Source: Pseudobacter ginsenosidimutans (GTDB lineage: Bacteria; Bacteroidota; Bacteroidia; Chitinophagales; Chitinophagaceae). From it: a DNA stretch of 64,000 nt. Under the pieces are notes generated by a model. It searched no databases, was not told the origin of the DNA, and worked only from the letters and a program-made list of their open reading frames with translations. Every line of letters starts with the position of its first letter. The first letter of the stretch is position 1. The position numbers and the translations under genes are program-made. Positions 55,182-62,566 of this stretch are shown piece after piece. The DNA is taken from assembly GCF_007970185.1 (NCBI RefSeq), contig NZ_CP042431.1:5580001-5644000 (forward strand). The letters run 5' to 3'.

Positions 55182-56294
55182 ATGATGAAGAGAATATGGA
55201 TGTTGCAGGTTTTGATCCTTTTGGTGATCGCTAATGCAACTGCGCAGAAATTCAAGCTCAACGGTAAATTGGGAAAGAAGGCAGAAGGTCAGAAGCTGAT
55301 GCTCTCCTGGCAAAAAGGAAATACCTATCATGCCGATTCAGCGATCGTCAAAAATGGTAAGTTCACCATTGCCGGTGAGCTGGTTGATCCGGTTAAGGGA
55401 TATCTGAGGGTGGTCAAAGCTGATGCTGACGAACAGCAGGATACCGATAACGCAGAACTGTTCCTGGAACCAGGTAATATCACACTCATTGCTGTAAACG
55501 GGAGGCTGGGTTCCGCCACCATCAAAGGCGGTCCGGGACAATCAGACTTCATAGAATTGCAGAAGCGGTTGAGACCAGCCAATGATAAGGTGGCGCTGAT
55601 CATTGATAGCATGGCGAGTGGCTTCGGGATAAATGAAGAAGTCATTCGGAGGTTCCAGAAATCGTATCATGATATTTATGCAGAAATGCGTGTAACGAAA
55701 GCTGCATTTGTGGCTGATTATCCCGATTCCTACCTGAGCCTTGATCTCGTAAGGGAACAGAGCGCCATTATCGAATATGAAAAATTCGGTCCGCTTTTCT
55801 ATACACTCAGTGAGCGTCTCAGGAAAACGGCTTCGGCAAATGCCATGGAAGCAAGACTGGAGATCGCAAAAAAGACGGCCATCGGTCAGCCGGCCATGGA
55901 CTTTGTTTTGAACGATACTACAGGAACTCCACTTTCTCTTTCTTCACTGAAAGGTAAATATGTACTGGTTGATTTCTGGGCCAGCTGGTGCGGGCCATGT
56001 CGCCAGGAAAATCCTTACCTGGTGAAGGCTTATGAAAAATTCAGCAACAGTGGATTCCAGATCCTTAGTGTTTCGATAGACACACAGAAACCAGCCTGGC
56101 TGAAAGCTATCCGTGAAGATGGCCTGAACTGGCTGCATGCAAGTGATCTGAAAGGAGGAAAGGGCGAAGTGGCCAGGATGTACGATATCAGGGCAGTGCC
56201 CCAGAATTTCCTGGTAGACCCCAATGGCGTGATCATCGCAAAGAATCTGCGATCACAACAACTGGAAGAAAAATTGAATGAAGTATTGAAATGA
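55182..56294 (+). CDS. TlpA-like thiol:disulfide protein with DUF4369 N-terminus
   Basis: Exported thioredoxin-fold protein of 370 aa. A signal peptide (about 1-20, ending NATAQ) is followed by a DUF4369-type beta domain (about 22-125, FKLNGKLGKKAEGQKLMLSW), a helical linker, and a C-terminal AhpC/TSA-thioredoxin domain (about 240-370). The active site is WCGPC with Cys270 and Cys273 in VDFWASWCGPCRQENP, and the cis-Pro follows in RAVPQNFLVDP. It probably acts as a periplasmic disulfide reductase or isomerase. It is 16 bases behind susD. Such proteins often close SusC/SusD operons in this phylum; their exact role there is not settled. Confidence 0.92.
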   Translation: MMKRIWMLQVLILLVIANATAQKFKLNGKLGKKAEGQKLMLSWQKGNTYHADSAIVKNGKFTIAGELVDPVKGYLRVVKADADEQQDTDNAELFLEPGNITLIAVNGRLGSATIKGGPGQSDFIELQKRLRPANDKVALIIDSMASGFGINEEVIRRFQKSYHDIYAEMRVTKAAFVADYPDSYLSLDLVREQSAIIEYEKFGPLFYTLSERLRKTASANAMEARLEIAKKTAIGQPAMDFVLNDTTGTPLSLSSLKGKYVLVDFWASWCGPCRQENPYLVKAYEKFSNSGFQILSVSIDTQKPAWLKAIREDGLNWLHASDLKGGKGEVARMYDIRAVPQNFLVDPNGVIIAKNLRSQQLEEKLNEVLK

Positions 56295-56302
56295 TTTGCT
56301 CT

Positions 56303-56310
56303 TAAATTTG
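56303..56310 (+). promoter_or_regulatory. Candidate -7 box of yajQ
   Basis: TAAATTTG matches TAnnTTTG exactly, 15 bases before the yajQ ATG. The -33 box is not clear, and the leader would be very short. Confidence 0.35.
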
Positions 56311-56325
56311 CACAAATTTGTTCCC

Positions 56326-56817
56326 ATGCCTTCATTCGATATCGTCAGCAAGGTAGATGCCCAGATGCTGGACAATGCCGTTAATGTTGTAACCAAAGAA
56401 ATCACCAACCGTTTCGATTTCAAGAATTCCCATGTGGTGATCGACCTCGATAAAAAAGAATATAAGATCAAGCTGGAAGCCGATGATGATATGAAGCTCC
56501 GGCAGATCATCGATGTGCTCATCAGCAGGGCGCACAAGCAGGGCATTGCTCCGCAGGCTTTCGACTTCAGCAAGGACTCTTATCATAGTGGCAAATACCA
56601 GAAACAGGAAGTGAGTGTAAGAAACGGACTGAAACAGGAAGATGCCAAGAAGATCGTGAAGCTGATCAAGGATTCAGGATTGAAAGTGCAGGCGAGCATC
56701 AATGATGATATGGTAAGGGTAACTGGTAAAAAGATCGATGATCTGCAGGAAGTGATCAAGCTCTGCAGGGAAGCTGATCTGGGTTTGGCGCTTCAGTACG
56801 AGAATATGCGTAGCTAG
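56326..56817 (+). CDS. yajQ: YajQ-family nucleotide-binding protein
   Basis: Small cytoplasmic protein of 163 aa of the YajQ family, which binds nucleotides or RNA; some members bind cyclic di-GMP. The N-terminus MPSFDIVSKVDAQMLDNAVN and the motifs RFDFKNS and KLIKDSGLKVQASINDDMVRVTGKKIDDLQ are diagnostic. The frame opens at 56296, but the ATG at 56326 gives the universal MPSFD start. It starts 31 bases after the TlpA-like gene with its own -7 box, so it is probably a separate unit. Confidence 0.95.
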   Translation: MPSFDIVSKVDAQMLDNAVNVVTKEITNRFDFKNSHVVIDLDKKEYKIKLEADDDMKLRQIIDVLISRAHKQGIAPQAFDFSKDSYHSGKYQKQEVSVRNGLKQEDAKKIVKLIKDSGLKVQASINDDMVRVTGKKIDDLQEVIKLCREADLGLALQYENMRS

Positions 56818-56871
56818 TACACCTTGTGCATAACCAGGTGCAGAACTGGTGCATACCGGAAGGCCCTGAAA

Positions 56872-56904
56872 TTTGGAATGCGTAGTATCGGAAACGTATC
56901 TTTA
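56872..56904 (+). promoter_or_regulatory. Candidate promoter of a small unit in the yajQ-rpmE gap
   Basis: TTTG (56872-56875), 21-base spacer, then TATCTTTA (56897-56904), one mismatch to TAnnTTTG. It points at the 21-codon frame starting at 56935. Confidence 0.3.
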
Positions 56905-56934
56905 GTATACAAAATCGCTGGAAGATTCAGTAAA

Positions 56935-57000
56935 ATGAAAAAGAAAGCGGTTAACGAAAAGCATTGGTTCAAAAGTATATTAGCGAAAGCAAGTATATAA
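56935..57000 (+). CDS. Possible 21-residue basic peptide
   Basis: A short frame from ATG 56935 to TAA encodes 21 residues, six of them Lys, with an amphipathic look (HWFKSILAKASI at the end). A candidate promoter lies upstream. A 12-bp inverted repeat, GAAAAGCATTGG (56956-56967) with CCAATGCTTTTC (57006-57017), covers its 3' half and could instead mark a small RNA. I cannot tell which, if either, is real. Confidence 0.25.
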   Translation: MKKKAVNEKHWFKSILAKASI

Positions 57001-57067
57001 CAGATCCAATGCTTTTCCATTTTACAGATCCCTCAATTTTTCCCGTCTTTTGTTTCTTTTATTCACT

Positions 57068-57094
57068 GATAATCATTATCTTGATCTAAATCAA
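57068..57094. promoter_or_regulatory. Adjacent Fur-like and FNR-like palindromes upstream of rpmE
   Basis: GATAATCATTATC (57068-57080) is a 6-1-6 palindrome equal to the 3' part of the classical Fur box. TTGATCTAAATCAA (57081-57094) directly follows and matches the FNR consensus TTGAT-N4-ATCAA exactly. They lie about 75-100 bases upstream of the rpmE -7 box. Whether Bacteroidota regulators read these forms is not known to me. Confidence 0.4.
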
Positions 57095-57145
57095 TATTTG
57101 CAGGATTTGCACCCGGAAATTGGAAAGACCGGGGAATAAATTTAA

Positions 57146-57177
57146 TTTGGCAGAGCGCCTGCATAGAGCTAATTTTG
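57146..57177 (+). promoter_or_regulatory. Bacteroidota-type promoter of rpmE
   Basis: TTTG (57146-57149), 20-base spacer, then TAATTTTG (57170-57177), an exact TAnnTTTG. Transcription would begin near 57184, leaving a leader of about 53 bases. Confidence 0.55.
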
Positions 57178-57195
57178 CGGCTTTGCAAATTACAA

Positions 57196-57217
57196 TTGTA
57201 CGGCAAAATCCGTACAA
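57196..57217 (+). promoter_or_regulatory. Hairpin in the L31 mRNA leader
   Basis: Perfect 8-bp inverted repeat TTGTACGG (57196-57203) with CCGTACAA (57210-57217), loop CAAAAT, ending 19 bases before the rpmE ATG. It lies inside the predicted 5' leader and could be a ribosomal-protein autoregulatory element; no T-run follows, so it is not a terminator. Confidence 0.45.
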
Positions 57218-57236
57218 CCTTTTAAATCAAAAGTTT

Positions 57237-57488
57237 ATGAAAAAGGAACTCCACCCCGGTAGTTACCGGTTTGTTATTTTTAAGGACATGTCAAATGGCG
57301 TAACATTTCTCAGCCGCTCTACCGCTCCGAGCAAGGAGACCCTGAAATGGGAAGATGGCAATGAGTATCCGCTGATCAAGCTTGAGATTTCTTCTACATC
57401 TCACCCTTTCTTCACCGGACAGAATGTACTGGTTGATACAGCAGGTAGAATTGACAAGTTCAAGAAGCGTTACGAAAAGAAAAAATAA
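57237..57488 (+). CDS. rpmE2: 50S ribosomal protein L31 type B
   Basis: Ribosomal protein bL31 of the type B form (83 aa): [21 protein letters not shown], then [30 protein letters not shown]. It has no Cys pair, so it is the zinc-independent version, which in other phyla is often under Zur control. The frame opens at 57120, but the ATG at 57237 gives the family start. Its upstream region carries a promoter, a leader hairpin and two palindromes, unusually rich for a small ribosomal gene. A strong terminator follows. Confidence 0.96.
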   Translation: MKKELHPGSYRFVIFKDMSNGVTFLSRSTAPSKETLKWEDGNEYPLIKLEISSTSHPFFTGQNVLVDTAGRIDKFKKRYEKKK

Positions 57489-57531
57489 TCTTAATTTCAA
57501 GATAACATTTTTGTTTTTCATGGCTATACTT

Positions 57532-57565
57532 TCCCTTTCCTGTTCTCAGGAAGGGGATTTTTTTT
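57532..57565 (+). terminator. Intrinsic terminator of rpmE
   Basis: Stem TCCCTTTCCTG (57532-57542) with CAGGAAGGGGA (57547-57557), loop TTCT, followed by eight T (57558-57565). The end of this T-run also supplies the -33 TTTG of the next promoter. Confidence 0.85.
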
Positions 57566-57593
57566 GCCCCGTATCTTTTGCTCGTTACATTTG
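57563..57593 (+). promoter_or_regulatory. Bacteroidota-type promoter of the GlmU-like gene
   Basis: TTTG (57563-57566), 19-base spacer, then TACATTTG (57586-57593): an exact match to the consensus. The TTTG overlaps the terminator T-run of rpmE. The ATG is 40 bases downstream. Confidence 0.6.
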
Positions 57594-57632
57594 GGCGCCC
57601 AATATTGGCGAATAAATCATTCCATTCCCCGT

Positions 57633-58679
57633 ATGCAGGTTTATCTGAATGAATCGGAAGTCCGGGATCAGCTGTTTCCTTTTTCGCAGGTCCGCTCCGT
57701 GCCCGACATCAGGGTTGGTATCCTTACCATTCGTGAGAAATGGGAAATGCTGCTGGGATATCCCGTGCAGCTGGCTGATTCAGCAAATGGAATCCCTGCA
57801 GGAGCACAGCTCATCGCCGCCAATATCATTCCTACAAAGGCTTTTGTGGCATCGCTCAAGACAAACCCGGCGGAACCCGACTGGGAATCGGTAAGGGTGT
57901 TACAATATCCCTGGCATATCTTTCAATTCAATGACTGGGCCATCAGAGAGGATTTTGAATTGATAACAGCCGACAGGAGTTCAACTCCTGTCCGGGATAC
58001 TTCAGTTCAAGCCATCAATCCTTCACAGATCTTCATCGAGCCCGGCGCCAGGCTTCAGCACTGTATCCTCAATGCGGCTACTGGTCCCATTTATATCGGC
58101 CGCAATGCCGAGATCATGGAAGGCTCCCTGATCCGTGGGCCATTTGCATTGGGTGAAGATGGCGTAGTGAAGATGGGAGCGAAGATATACGGCGCTACAA
58201 CTATTGGCCCCGGTTGCGTGGCAGGAGGAGAGATCAAGAACAGCGTAATGATGGGCTATTCCAACAAAGCGCACGATGGTTACCTGGGTGATGCAGTATT
58301 GGGTGAATGGTGCAATCTTGGCGCAGGTACCTCCAATTCCAATCTCAAGAACAATGCCTCCGATGTAAAAGTTTGGCATCAGCCTTCCAAGCAATACCTT
58401 GCCGCGGGCATCAAATGCGGATTGCTGATGGGCGATTATTCCCGTGCAGCCATCAACACATCTTTCTACACCGGCACAGTGGTGGGCATCTGCGCCAATG
58501 TATTTGGAGATGGTATTCCTCCCAGGTTCGTGCCCAGCTTTACCTGGGGCAATAAGGGACTGAGCAAATATGAATTCGAAAAAGCACTCACCGATATTGA
58601 GGTCTGGAAGAAATTCAAACACCAGCACCTCACGGAAGAGGAAATAAAACGATTGCGGACTATTTTTGAAGGATCATAA
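57633..58679 (+). CDS. GlmU-like putative sugar nucleotidyltransferase
   Basis: Protein of 348 aa of the Bacteroidota family annotated as putative sugar nucleotidyltransferase (NTP_transf_4, GlmU-like). The N-terminal part has LFPFSQVRSVPDIRVGILTIREKWE, its hallmark. The C-terminal part (about 150-300) is a left-handed beta-helix of hexapeptide repeats (IYIGRNAEIMEGSLIRGPFALGE is one face) like the acetyltransferase half of GlmU. The activity is not proven. The ATG at 57633 is chosen over an upstream start because the N-terminus then matches the family. It precedes tpiA by 31 bases, so the two are probably co-transcribed. Confidence 0.88.
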   Translation: MQVYLNESEVRDQLFPFSQVRSVPDIRVGILTIREKWEMLLGYPVQLADSANGIPAGAQLIAANIIPTKAFVASLKTNPAEPDWESVRVLQYPWHIFQFNDWAIREDFELITADRSSTPVRDTSVQAINPSQIFIEPGARLQHCILNAATGPIYIGRNAEIMEGSLIRGPFALGEDGVVKMGAKIYGATTIGPGCVAGGEIKNSVMMGYSNKAHDGYLGDAVLGEWCNLGAGTSNSNLKNNASDVKVWHQPSKQYLAAGIKCGLLMGDYSRAAINTSFYTGTVVGICANVFGDGIPPRFVPSFTWGNKGLSKYEFEKALTDIEVWKKFKHQHLTEEEIKRLRTIFEGS

Positions 58680-58710
58680 CAGCGAACTCATTTAAAAACA
58701 TCATAAGAAC

Positions 58711-59472
58711 ATGCGGAAAAAAATAGCTGCAGCTAACTGGAAAATGAACTGTACCTATCAGCAGGGAGAACAACTGCTGCAGGATATTCTCGGCGCCAAC
58801 ATCGCGCTGCAAGATCATCAACAGGCCATCTTTGCCGTTCCATTTCCTTACCTGATCATGGCCGGCGCCAAAGTGGAAGGGAAGAAAGGATACAGCATTT
58901 CAGCCCAAAACGTGTACAACAAAAAATCCGGGGCTTATACCGGTGAGGTTTCCGCGGAGATGCTTAAGTCCATCGATATCAAATACTGTCTGGTTGGGCA
59001 TAGCGAACGCCGCGAATATTTCCAGGAAAGCAACCAGGCACTGGCTGAAAAACTCGATCTGCTGCTGGCCAATGGCATCACGCCCATCTTCTGTTGCGGC
59101 GAGCCCCTGGAGATCAGGGAAGCGGGTACACAGAACAGTTATGTTGCCAAACAACTGGAAGAGTCCCTGTTCCATCTCAGCGCTGAAGTGATCTCAACTA
59201 TTGTGATCGCGTATGAGCCCATCTGGGCCATCGGAACCGGTAAAACTGCTACGGCAGCACAGGCACAGGAGATCCATGCTTACCTGCGCAGTGTACTGGC
59301 AGGAAAATACGGTGCAGCAGTTGCTGACGCTATCCCTGTATTGTACGGAGGAAGTGTGAAAGGAAATAATGCTGCTGAGCTCTTCGCCTGCCCCGATGTA
59401 GACGGTGGCCTTGTAGGAGGCGCTTCTCTCAATGCAGAAGAGTTTGCTACCATTATCAGGAGCCTGCCTTAG
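58711..59472 (+). CDS. tpiA: Triosephosphate isomerase
   Basis: Glycolytic enzyme (253 aa) interconverting dihydroxyacetone phosphate and glyceraldehyde 3-phosphate. Asn9 and Lys11 in AANWKMN, the electrophile His97 in VGHSERRE, and the base Glu169 in AYEPIWAIGTG are all present, as is the phosphate loop YGGSVKGNNA. Length matches the family. Its last 17 bases overlap the 3' end of the converging glycosyltransferase gene. Confidence 0.98.
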   Translation: MRKKIAAANWKMNCTYQQGEQLLQDILGANIALQDHQQAIFAVPFPYLIMAGAKVEGKKGYSISAQNVYNKKSGAYTGEVSAEMLKSIDIKYCLVGHSERREYFQESNQALAEKLDLLLANGITPIFCCGEPLEIREAGTQNSYVAKQLEESLFHLSAEVISTIVIAYEPIWAIGTGKTATAAQAQEIHAYLRSVLAGKYGAAVADAIPVLYGGSVKGNNAAELFACPDVDGGLVGGASLNAEEFATIIRSLP

Positions 59473-60598
59473 TGAAGAGATCAGGATAGCGTGTGTAGAA
59501 AACCTCAGCCCTGAACTGCAGGGAACATACATAAGCCGCTTCCTTCAACATGATATATTTTGATGGATCATCCCGGATTTGCGCAAGCTGGTCCGGGATT
59601 TCATTTATATGTTCATAACGCATCACACAGGCAGAGAATTCAGGAGAAAGACGCAGGTCTTTCGGAACGATGGCCGGCCTGGCAAAGCGGATCATATCAC
59701 CCACATTGCCGGAAGATTTTGTTATTCCGTATTTTTCCTGCACGTCGTCGAAGATCACAGTTTCAACAACCGTAGGCGAAAAGATAAAATGCGACTCCTG
59801 CATTACCCTGTCGAATTCGGGTTGTTCCACTATTTCACTTTCATACCAGTACAGATTATTGTGCAAAGCTCTATAGGCTTTGGCTCTGCCCAATACCCGC
59901 GAACCATAAAGATTGGAGATGCCACCCAGCAGTGTGATTTTCACTTTTATATTTTGCTGATGGCAGGAATCCAGTAAGTTAAAAACGGCATCGTAATTCC
60001 TTCTCTTTTCATCTACCGTTCCCGGCACCACGATATGAATCTCATCTTCAATCGCGCCCGGCTGCCTGTATTGTGTTTCATCGAAAATGGCGCCCGGAAT
60101 ATTGCGTACAATTTTTCCTGCCGGGAGTTTGGAGCAAAGGGCGTCTTCAAGGGTACTGCTCAGCACGGTGAATTCATGCACAGCCCTGACCAGTCTCTTT
60201 TTTCCGTAATTCCTTACAAAACGACGCAGGGAACCATTGTTATGATATTCAAAATAATTGTTGATGTCATGAAGTGTGAGAATGGTCCTTACTCCCGGGA
60301 GTAACCGAACCATACGGGCATAGTGGATGAAGTTGTCTTCCACCGAGTCCAACAGCAGCATTTCAATGCCGGCGCTATCAATTTCATTCCTGATAACTCT
60401 TACAAAGTGTGCCTTCGACATGGCTTCAGGCCTGATCACCCAATTGAAACGCTGCTGTTCATCTTTCAACAGGTATTTCAATTGTTCCGCAGCGGGGACA
60501 TAGCAGAAAACAGTGAGCTGGTTGTCCGGATGATTGAACAACCTGATCAGGGTATACGCCACTTCAAAATGAGTAGTTTCAAATATGCCTATGCGCAT
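59456..60598 (-). CDS. Glycosyltransferase-like protein, GT-B fold
   Basis: Cytoplasmic protein of 380 aa that looks like a GT-B glycosyltransferase: the N-terminal MRIGIFETTHFEVAYTLIRLF is a Rossmann start, VRTILTLHDINNYFEY lies mid-domain, and the second half opens with IHIVVPGTVDEKRRNYDAVF, then ITLLGGIS (the usual sugar-nucleotide side). The Glu-x7-Glu motif of GT4 is not clear. The ATG at 60598 is preferred because the longer frame to 60727 adds an unlikely lead. It is divergent from the flippase gene 144 bases away, which fits a polysaccharide function. Donor and acceptor are unknown. Confidence 0.78.
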   Translation of the reverse strand: MRIGIFETTHFEVAYTLIRLFNHPDNQLTVFCYVPAAEQLKYLLKDEQQRFNWVIRPEAMSKAHFVRVIRNEIDSAGIEMLLLDSVEDNFIHYARMVRLLPGVRTILTLHDINNYFEYHNNGSLRRFVRNYGKKRLVRAVHEFTVLSSTLEDALCSKLPAGKIVRNIPGAIFDETQYRQPGAIEDEIHIVVPGTVDEKRRNYDAVFNLLDSCHQQNIKVKITLLGGISNLYGSRVLGRAKAYRALHNNLYWYESEIVEQPEFDRVMQESHFIFSPTVVETVIFDDVQEKYGITKSSGNVGDMIRFARPAIVPKDLRLSPEFSACVMRYEHINEIPDQLAQIRDDPSKYIMLKEAAYVCSLQFRAEVFYTRYPDLFTKAGS

Positions 60599-60742
60599 GA
60601 ACGTTAGTGATGAATAATAAAATCCCTTTCCAATTAAACAAATGTAATCAATCCTGCCTGTAAAAGAATGCAAGCCTGCCATTGACGGGAATCGTGTATG
60701 TTTGTACCATTGGTCTCTTGCCAACAACCAAACTGAATACCA

Positions 60743-62212
60743 TTGCCGAGTATCCGGAAAAATCTGGCCTATAATTTTCTGCTGTCTGCCAGCCAGGTAC
60801 TATTGCCATTGGTGTCTATCCCATATTTGAGCAGGGTTTTGTCGCCGGAGGGCATTGGCCGGGTGAGCTTCATCGATTCCTTCACATATTATTTCCTTTT
60901 CATTGCCGAGTACGGGATCATTCTGTATGGCATCAGGGAAGTGGCTAAAAAGAAGCAGGATAAAGCTGCCCGTGATGTACTGGTGTCGGAACTGCTGGCG
61001 CTGCACCTGATCACTTCTTTGATGGCGACCATATTGTACGCAATAGCCGTGTACCTGTTGTGGGATAAGATCAGGGATATCCGGCTCCTGCTGTTTTCCA
61101 TAAGCTACCTGCTGATCAACAGCTTTGCCTGTGAATGGTATTTTATGGGAATGGAGCGTTTCCGTTTTATCACCCTGAGATCATTGATAACGCGGCTGCT
61201 GGCGCTGGGCTCTCTTTTCATACTGGTGAAGGGAGGAGACGATTACTGGATCTATTACGGTATTATGGTGGTGGCGGCCATCGTCAACAGTCTCTGGAAC
61301 AATCTTAACCTGTTCAGGGAGGTAAAGGTCTCTTTCAGGAATATCGATTGGAAAAAGCATCTTAAGTATACTCATATCACTAATGGGATTAACCTTGCCA
61401 TGGGAGTAACATTGTTACTGGATAATGTGTTGCTGCGGCTGGTAAGCACAGCGGCAGTGGTGGGTATCTATGCACTATCCGCCAAAATACTCAGGATGGC
61501 TACATTGCTGATCACGGATTCCCTGCAGGTATTTTACCCAAGGATCGCTGCATTAAAGGGAGAGGGGAACGATGATAGAAAACAGGAAGTGATGCAGAAG
61601 AATCTGCAGTTCCTGGTCTTCTTTGCTGTTCCCATGTCTGCAGGTATTTGCCTGCTGGCCGGCCCGCTGGTGCGATTGCTATTCGGCGATGGATATACCG
61701 AAGCCATCCCAACGATCCGCATCTTGTCTTGTTTTCCACTTTTGCGCGGACTCAGCCTGTTTTTCTGCAACCAGGTGTTGATAGCGCATCACCAGGAGAA
61801 GAAAGCGTTCATCAGCCTGGCTATCGGCAATCTCTTATACATCCCTGTAATGCTATTGCTTTCCTTGCAATGGCAGTACAGGGGGGCGGCTGCTTCCCTG
61901 ATTATTGGGGAGATCCTGGTATTATCTTTAGCCTATGTTTTAGCCTCCCGCACATTTCCCTTGCTGCGGTTGTTTGACAGAAAAACATTCTTCCAGTCTA
62001 TTCTTTCCGCATCGCTCTTCATTCCAGTTTTCTATTTATTGAATGAGCTCCGGTTGCCGGATCTGATAGTTCTTCTTATCAGCATTCCCGCTTGTACCTT
62101 TTTCTATTTTATAATGCAGTTGTATGTTCTGCGCAATGAGTTTGCGCGCGCTATCCTTCAATGGGTCAGCAATAGTTTCATAAAAAAAGAAACTGGCAGT
62201 CCATCCGCATAA
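60743..62212 (+). CDS. Oligosaccharide flippase-family protein (Wzx-like)
   Basis: Inner-membrane protein of 489 aa with about twelve to fourteen hydrophobic segments, of the polysaccharide transporter (Wzx/RfbX, MATE-like) family, which moves lipid-linked oligosaccharides to the periplasmic face. The start IRKNLAYNFLLSASQVLLPLVSIPYLSRVLSPEGIG is typical of Wzx proteins. The start codon is TTG at 60743. No other polysaccharide genes besides the divergent glycosyltransferase are in the window, so the product it exports cannot be inferred. Confidence 0.9.
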   Translation: MPSIRKNLAYNFLLSASQVLLPLVSIPYLSRVLSPEGIGRVSFIDSFTYYFLFIAEYGIILYGIREVAKKKQDKAARDVLVSELLALHLITSLMATILYAIAVYLLWDKIRDIRLLLFSISYLLINSFACEWYFMGMERFRFITLRSLITRLLALGSLFILVKGGDDYWIYYGIMVVAAIVNSLWNNLNLFREVKVSFRNIDWKKHLKYTHITNGINLAMGVTLLLDNVLLRLVSTAAVVGIYALSAKILRMATLLITDSLQVFYPRIAALKGEGNDDRKQEVMQKNLQFLVFFAVPMSAGICLLAGPLVRLLFGDGYTEAIPTIRILSCFPLLRGLSLFFCNQVLIAHHQEKKAFISLAIGNLLYIPVMLLLSLQWQYRGAAASLIIGEILVLSLAYVLASRTFPLLRLFDRKTFFQSILSASLFIPVFYLLNELRLPDLIVLLISIPACTFFYFIMQLYVLRNEFARAILQWVSNSFIKKETGSPSA

Positions 62213-62217
62213 AATGC

Positions 62218-62239
62218 AAAAAGCCCTCCAAAGAGGGCT
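62218..62239 (-). terminator. Intrinsic terminator of the acyl-CoA-binding protein gene
   Basis: On the minus strand: stem AGCCCTC (62239-62233) with GAGGGCT (62228-62222), loop TTTG, followed by TTTTT. It lies 24 bases after the stop at 62263. Confidence 0.75.
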
Positions 62240-62262
62240 CTCACAATAATGTGTACCTGAAA

Positions 62263-62520
62263 CTAGCCTTTCAGTTTTTCAATCAGTTCTACATATTCTT
62301 CCATGGCATTATCCTTGGACTTTCCTTTCAGGGCAGCCCAGGCTTCAAACTTGGCTTTCGATACAAAATCGAATGGATTGGAAGGCGGGTCCACGTTGAT
62401 GTCCCCTTCGGTGGCCTGCTTGTAATAAGAGTACAATTGCAAAAGCGTGTCATTGCTGGGACGGTCAGTAAGGTTTTTGCTGTCTGCAACTGCTTGCTCG
62501 AAGCGGGATTTCAAATCCAT
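62263..62520 (-). CDS. Acyl-CoA-binding protein
   Basis: Small four-helix protein of 85 aa of the ACBP family, which carries long-chain acyl-CoA in the cytoplasm. The signature LYSYYKQATEGDINVDPP (about 28-45) and the lipid-contact stretch KAKFEAWAALKGKSKDNAMEEYV (about 55-77) match the family closely. The ATG at 62520 gives the standard length. It follows the DUF2279 gene on the same strand after 46 bases. ACBP is common in eukaryotes and found in a limited set of bacteria, Bacteroidota among them. Confidence 0.94.
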   Translation of the reverse strand: MDLKSRFEQAVADSKNLTDRPSNDTLLQLYSYYKQATEGDINVDPPSNPFDFVSKAKFEAWAALKGKSKDNAMEEYVELIEKLKG

Positions 62521-62566
62521 AAAAATGTTGATTTGTTGCGAATGTAAGGAATTGTTCAGAATCTGT

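Noticed and set aside
57120-57236. Extended N-terminus for ribosomal protein L31
   Set aside because: The added 39 residues overlap an exact promoter and a leader hairpin, and the family starts at the ATG at 57237.
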